Shown piece by piece: positions 6,816 through 9,365 of a stretch of DNA of 9,365 nt. Location of the stretch: assembly GCA_021793595.1 (NCBI GenBank), contig JAJYSL010000172.1:1-9365 (forward strand). The letters run 5' to 3'. Made by a program: the position numbers and the translations under genes. Within the stretch, counting starts at the first letter, position 1, and each line of letters opens with the position of its first letter. The notes beneath the pieces are model-generated. The model worked only from the letters and a program-made list of their open reading frames with translations. It ran no database searches and was not told where the DNA came from. The DNA comes from Acidobacteriota bacterium. Lineage in GTDB: Bacteria > Acidobacteriota > Terriglobia > Terriglobales > Acidobacteriaceae.

Positions 6816-9269
6816 ATGAGCATCACGAGACGCAGATTTCTCGGGATTGCGGCATATGCCGGCACGGGTGCGGTGGCGGCGTCGCTTCTGGATCCTTCGG
6901 TGCTGTTCGCAGCACCGGAGCAGGCCGACGGATTGAGACGCTACGCCACCGGGGAACAAATGGCGGCAACTCCGGCGACGTTTTATCGCGCCTATCGGTC
7001 GAAGCCGACCACTGATCCTCATATCACCACCTGGCTGCAGATTGACCTGGGGAAGAGTCAGGCAATCGACGCAGTGAAGTTGTACCCCGCGTGCGAGCGC
7101 ATGTATCCGCTGCTGGATGAATATTACGGTGGCGAGGGTTTTCCGCTGCGGTTCAAAATCGAGGCATCGAACAACGCGACGATGGCGAACGCGAAAACGA
7201 TTGCAGATTTTTCCGACGCGGACTTTCCCGATCCAAAGAACAACATTACGCAATTTGCAGCGGCGGGCGTGACGGGGCGCTATGTGCGCCTGACCGCGAC
7301 AGGAATGCGGCCGGTGAAGACGTCGCAGCTATTGGGGTCTTCGCTGAAGAACAGTCCCGACTACAGCCTGACGCTGGCGAAAATTGCGGTGATCTCGGGA
7401 GGCCATGATATTGCAGTCGAGTGCCCGGTGACAGCGGACCAGACCTATGGCAACGCGTCCGACCTGGCACAGATTACGCGTCCGCTGCGCCCACAGGGCG
7501 AAGGGATTGTGACCGATCATCCGGAGAATGTAACTTCGGCGAGTGAGTGGAAGGCTGCGCTCTATAAGGTTCAGGTGCCGCGCGGCGGAGTGACGTTGCA
7601 GGGTGGAATTTTTCAGACGGCCATGGAAAACAACATCGTCTACCTGATGAATTCTTACTCGGTGGATCAGTTGCTGCGGCAATTTCGTGAGCGCGCGGGG
7701 AAGCCCAATCCGCCGGGGCTGCCGAAGCCGGATAAATTCTGGGAGGAAGATCTGGCTGGATCGAATGCCGGACGATTTTTGATGGGCGCGGGAAATACAG
7801 TTCGCTGGATTGACGATCCCGCTCTGCGCCGACGGATGGATGCCGTGGTCGATGGAATCGAGCAATGCCGCCAGCCGAATGGCTACATCATGGCGTATCC
7901 CGAGGATACGATTTTCTATTCCGAGCGCGGCGCGTATACACGCGCATGGTTGACGCACGGGTTGTTAGAGGCGGGATATGGAGGCAATCCAAAAGCGTTT
8001 GGATTGCTGCGCGGAAATTACGACTGGTTCAACCAATGCGAATATTTGCCGAAGCTGTTGCGCGGGGCGGTGCAGGGCGGTCAGGGAATGATCGCTAACA
8101 CGCGCATGAGCCTCAGCCCGGTGGGCAAGCCGAAAGATGCGCAGGTGATCCAGCAGTATTTTCAGGAGAATTTTTGGCTGGAGCATCTGGCTCGGCAGGA
8201 GCAGGAAGCGGTCTGGCAATATCCCTACGACCGGCCGCATTGTTACTTGTTGACCAACATGGAAGCCTACGCCGATTTGTATACGGCGACGGGCGATCCG
8301 CGCTACCGCGATGCTGTGCTGGGTGGATGGAAACTGTATCGGGACAATTGGCAACAGATTGGCGGCAGCATATCCATCATCGAATTTGAGAAGGACCCGC
8401 CGGGTTCAAACTATGTGCATCAGAAGCTGGGGGAGAATTGCGGAAGTTCGTTCTGGATCCTGCTAAGCCAGAGATTTCACCAGCATGATCCGGACGATGA
8501 GAAGTTTATGGCCGAGATTGAAAAGTCGATTTACAACGTGATCCTCGCGAACCAGGGCGGGACGACGGGCATTCGATATCACACAATCATGGCGGGGAAG
8601 AAAGAGGAGCCGACGCATAACAATACGTGCTGCGAAGGGCAGGGAACGCGGATGCTGGGTTCGCTTCCAGAGCATATTTATTCGATCGCTCCCGATGGCA
8701 TGTATGTCAATTTGTTTGAGCCGTCGACGCTCGAATGGCCGCCGACGGGAGCGCCCGCGCGGTGGAAGATGACCACACAATTTCCCATGCAGCCAGAAGT
8801 GAGCCTGCAGGTTTCTGCGGCGCAATCTGTGCCGGCGAAGATTCGTGTTCGAGTACCGTCATGGGCGGCGAAGGAAATGCCGATTTATGTGAATGGCTCG
8901 CTGGCAGCAACGGGGAAGCCGGGAACGTACGCGGTGATCGAGCGGACGTGGGCGGACAACGATGCGATTACGTTCACGCTGCCGATTGCATTTCGCTTGA
9001 CTCGGTATACCGGCGCTGACCAGGCGGAGGATGCTCCGCGATACGGATTGGAGTATGGGCCTATCCTGATGGCCGCGATTGGATCGCCAGAGACGGTGCT
9101 GCAGGTGAAGGGCGGCAAGTATGCCGAAGACCTGCTGGGCCAGATCACCGCCGTGCCGGGTGCGCCGCTGCATTTCCAGATCGAGCACAACCCGGGCGTG
9201 GAGTTGATGCCTTATTGGCAGGTCGATAATCAAACATTCACGTGCCTGCCGGCGGTTCAAATTACCTAA
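6816..9269 (+). CDS. Tat-exported GH127/DUF1680-like glycoside hydrolase with N-terminal discoidin-like region
   Basis: An 817-residue enzyme resembling the DUF1680/GH127 group, whose characterised members are beta-L-arabinofuranosidases that remove arabinose from plant glycans. The N-terminus is a Tat signal (TRRRFL at 4-9, hydrophobic stretch, Ala-rich cleavage region near 30-33). Residues about 45-195 look like an F5/8 type C (discoidin) carbohydrate-binding fold: TWLQIDLGKSQAIDAVKLYP near 72 and GRYVRLTATG near 154. The catalytic (alpha/alpha)6 part spans about 250-620 and a beta-sandwich region follows (RVRVPSW, YVNG, YGPILMA). In GH127 the active site is a Glu-x-Cys plus Cys-Cys zinc site with a cysteine nucleophile. 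Here Glu540-x-Cys542 and Cys605-Cys606 match, and Glu523 or Glu525 lies where the acid/base would be. The Cys pair sits in CCEGQGTR instead of the CCPPN-type motif, so substrate may differ. It starts 44 bp after acs. The family call is good; exact specificity is not determinable. Confidence 0.85.
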   Translation: MSITRRRFLGIAAYAGTGAVAASLLDPSVLFAAPEQADGLRRYATGEQMAATPATFYRAYRSKPTTDPHITTWLQIDLGKSQAIDAVKLYPACERMYPLLDEYYGGEGFPLRFKIEASNNATMANAKTIADFSDADFPDPKNNITQFAAAGVTGRYVRLTATGMRPVKTSQLLGSSLKNSPDYSLTLAKIAVISGGHDIAVECPVTADQTYGNASDLAQITRPLRPQGEGIVTDHPENVTSASEWKAALYKVQVPRGGVTLQGGIFQTAMENNIVYLMNSYSVDQLLRQFRERAGKPNPPGLPKPDKFWEEDLAGSNAGRFLMGAGNTVRWIDDPALRRRMDAVVDGIEQCRQPNGYIMAYPEDTIFYSERGAYTRAWLTHGLLEAGYGGNPKAFGLLRGNYDWFNQCEYLPKLLRGAVQGGQGMIANTRMSLSPVGKPKDAQVIQQYFQENFWLEHLARQEQEAVWQYPYDRPHCYLLTNMEAYADLYTATGDPRYRDAVLGGWKLYRDNWQQIGGSISIIEFEKDPPGSNYVHQKLGENCGSSFWILLSQRFHQHDPDDEKFMAEIEKSIYNVILANQGGTTGIRYHTIMAGKKEEPTHNNTCCEGQGTRMLGSLPEHIYSIAPDGMYVNLFEPSTLEWPPTGAPARWKMTTQFPMQPEVSLQVSAAQSVPAKIRVRVPSWAAKEMPIYVNGSLAATGKPGTYAVIERTWADNDAITFTLPIAFRLTRYTGADQAEDAPRYGLEYGPILMAAIGSPETVLQVKGGKYAEDLLGQITAVPGAPLHFQIEHNPGVELMPYWQVDNQTFTCLPAVQIT

Positions 9270-9301
9270 ACGCCCTTCGGCTATTCCCAGAAGATGCGTT
9301 T
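9268..9301. terminator. Imperfect hairpin between convergent gene ends (candidate)
   Basis: AAACGC (9268-9273) pairs with GCGTTT (9296-9301), and CTTC (9275-9278) pairs with GAAG (9290-9293), giving a 10-bp stem with a small internal bulge and an 11-nt loop. It begins at the stop codon of the GH127-like gene and reaches into the last codons of the opposing gene, so it could end transcripts from either side. The trailing T-run is only four bases on the plus strand, so the call is tentative. Confidence 0.3.
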
Positions 9302-9365
9302 TGGCGCAGCCGCCTCTAGGTTCACCTTGACGGGCGCAGCGATGGCGGCCAGGGTATTGATGTCG
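9281..9365 (-). CDS. C-terminal end of an unidentified minus-strand protein (partial)
   Basis: On the minus strand one frame is open from the window edge to a TAG at 9283-9281, giving 27 visible residues that end in NLEAAAPKRIFWE. The rest of the gene lies beyond the window. It converges on the GH127-like gene with only 11 bp between the two stops. The peptide is too short to assign a family. Neighbourhood would allow another carbohydrate-related protein, but that is a guess. Confidence 0.55.
   Translation of the reverse strand, partial: DINTLAAIAAPVKVNLEAAAPKRIFWE

Noticed and set aside
6360..7253. 297-codon minus-strand frame across the acs/hydrolase junction
   Set aside because: It spans two well-supported plus-strand genes and its translation shows no recognisable family features.

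Overview
The window reads as ordinary chromosomal DNA from a GC-rich, Gram-negative-type soil bacterium. The mix of genes (an FtsK with a short linker, a YetF-like membrane protein, a YVTN-type propeller, an acetyl-CoA synthetase and a Tat-exported GH127-like enzyme) would suit an Acidobacteriota (Terriglobia) genome. That placement is inferred from the style of the proteins and has not been tested by any search. I see no rRNA, tRNA, CRISPR array, insertion sequence or phage gene.

Layout. Positions 1-119 hold the 3' end of an unidentified plus-strand gene, closed by a perfect 15-bp hairpin (140-173). Next is ftsK on the minus strand (325-2841), an essential-type DNA translocase. A 213-bp divergent spacer (2842-3054) separates ftsK from a DUF421/YetF-like membrane protein on the plus strand (3055-3627). 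A 108-bp spacer follows, carrying a strong Shine-Dalgarno-like motif with no obvious start codon and a tiny open frame. Then come three closely spaced plus-strand genes: an exported seven-repeat beta-propeller protein (3736-4788), acetyl-CoA synthetase acs (4813-6771) and a large Tat-exported GH127/DUF1680-like glycoside hydrolase with an N-terminal discoidin-like region (6816-9269). A minus-strand gene converges on the last of these, and only its C-terminal end (9281-9365) lies inside the window.

How the genes may work together. The spacings of 24 and 44 bp make propeller-acs-hydrolase a plausible single transcription unit. One reading is envelope-side attack on plant or microbial arabinose-containing glycans, with acetate captured as acetyl-CoA in the cytoplasm. 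Only the gene order is seen; the functional link is inference. The FtsK and YetF-like genes look like unrelated neighbours.

The most notable item is the GH127-like enzyme. It keeps the Glu-x-Cys and Cys-Cys residues expected of the cysteine/zinc active site, but in a different motif setting (CCEGQGTR rather than the CCPPN-type motif). I found no convincing new multi-gene system.
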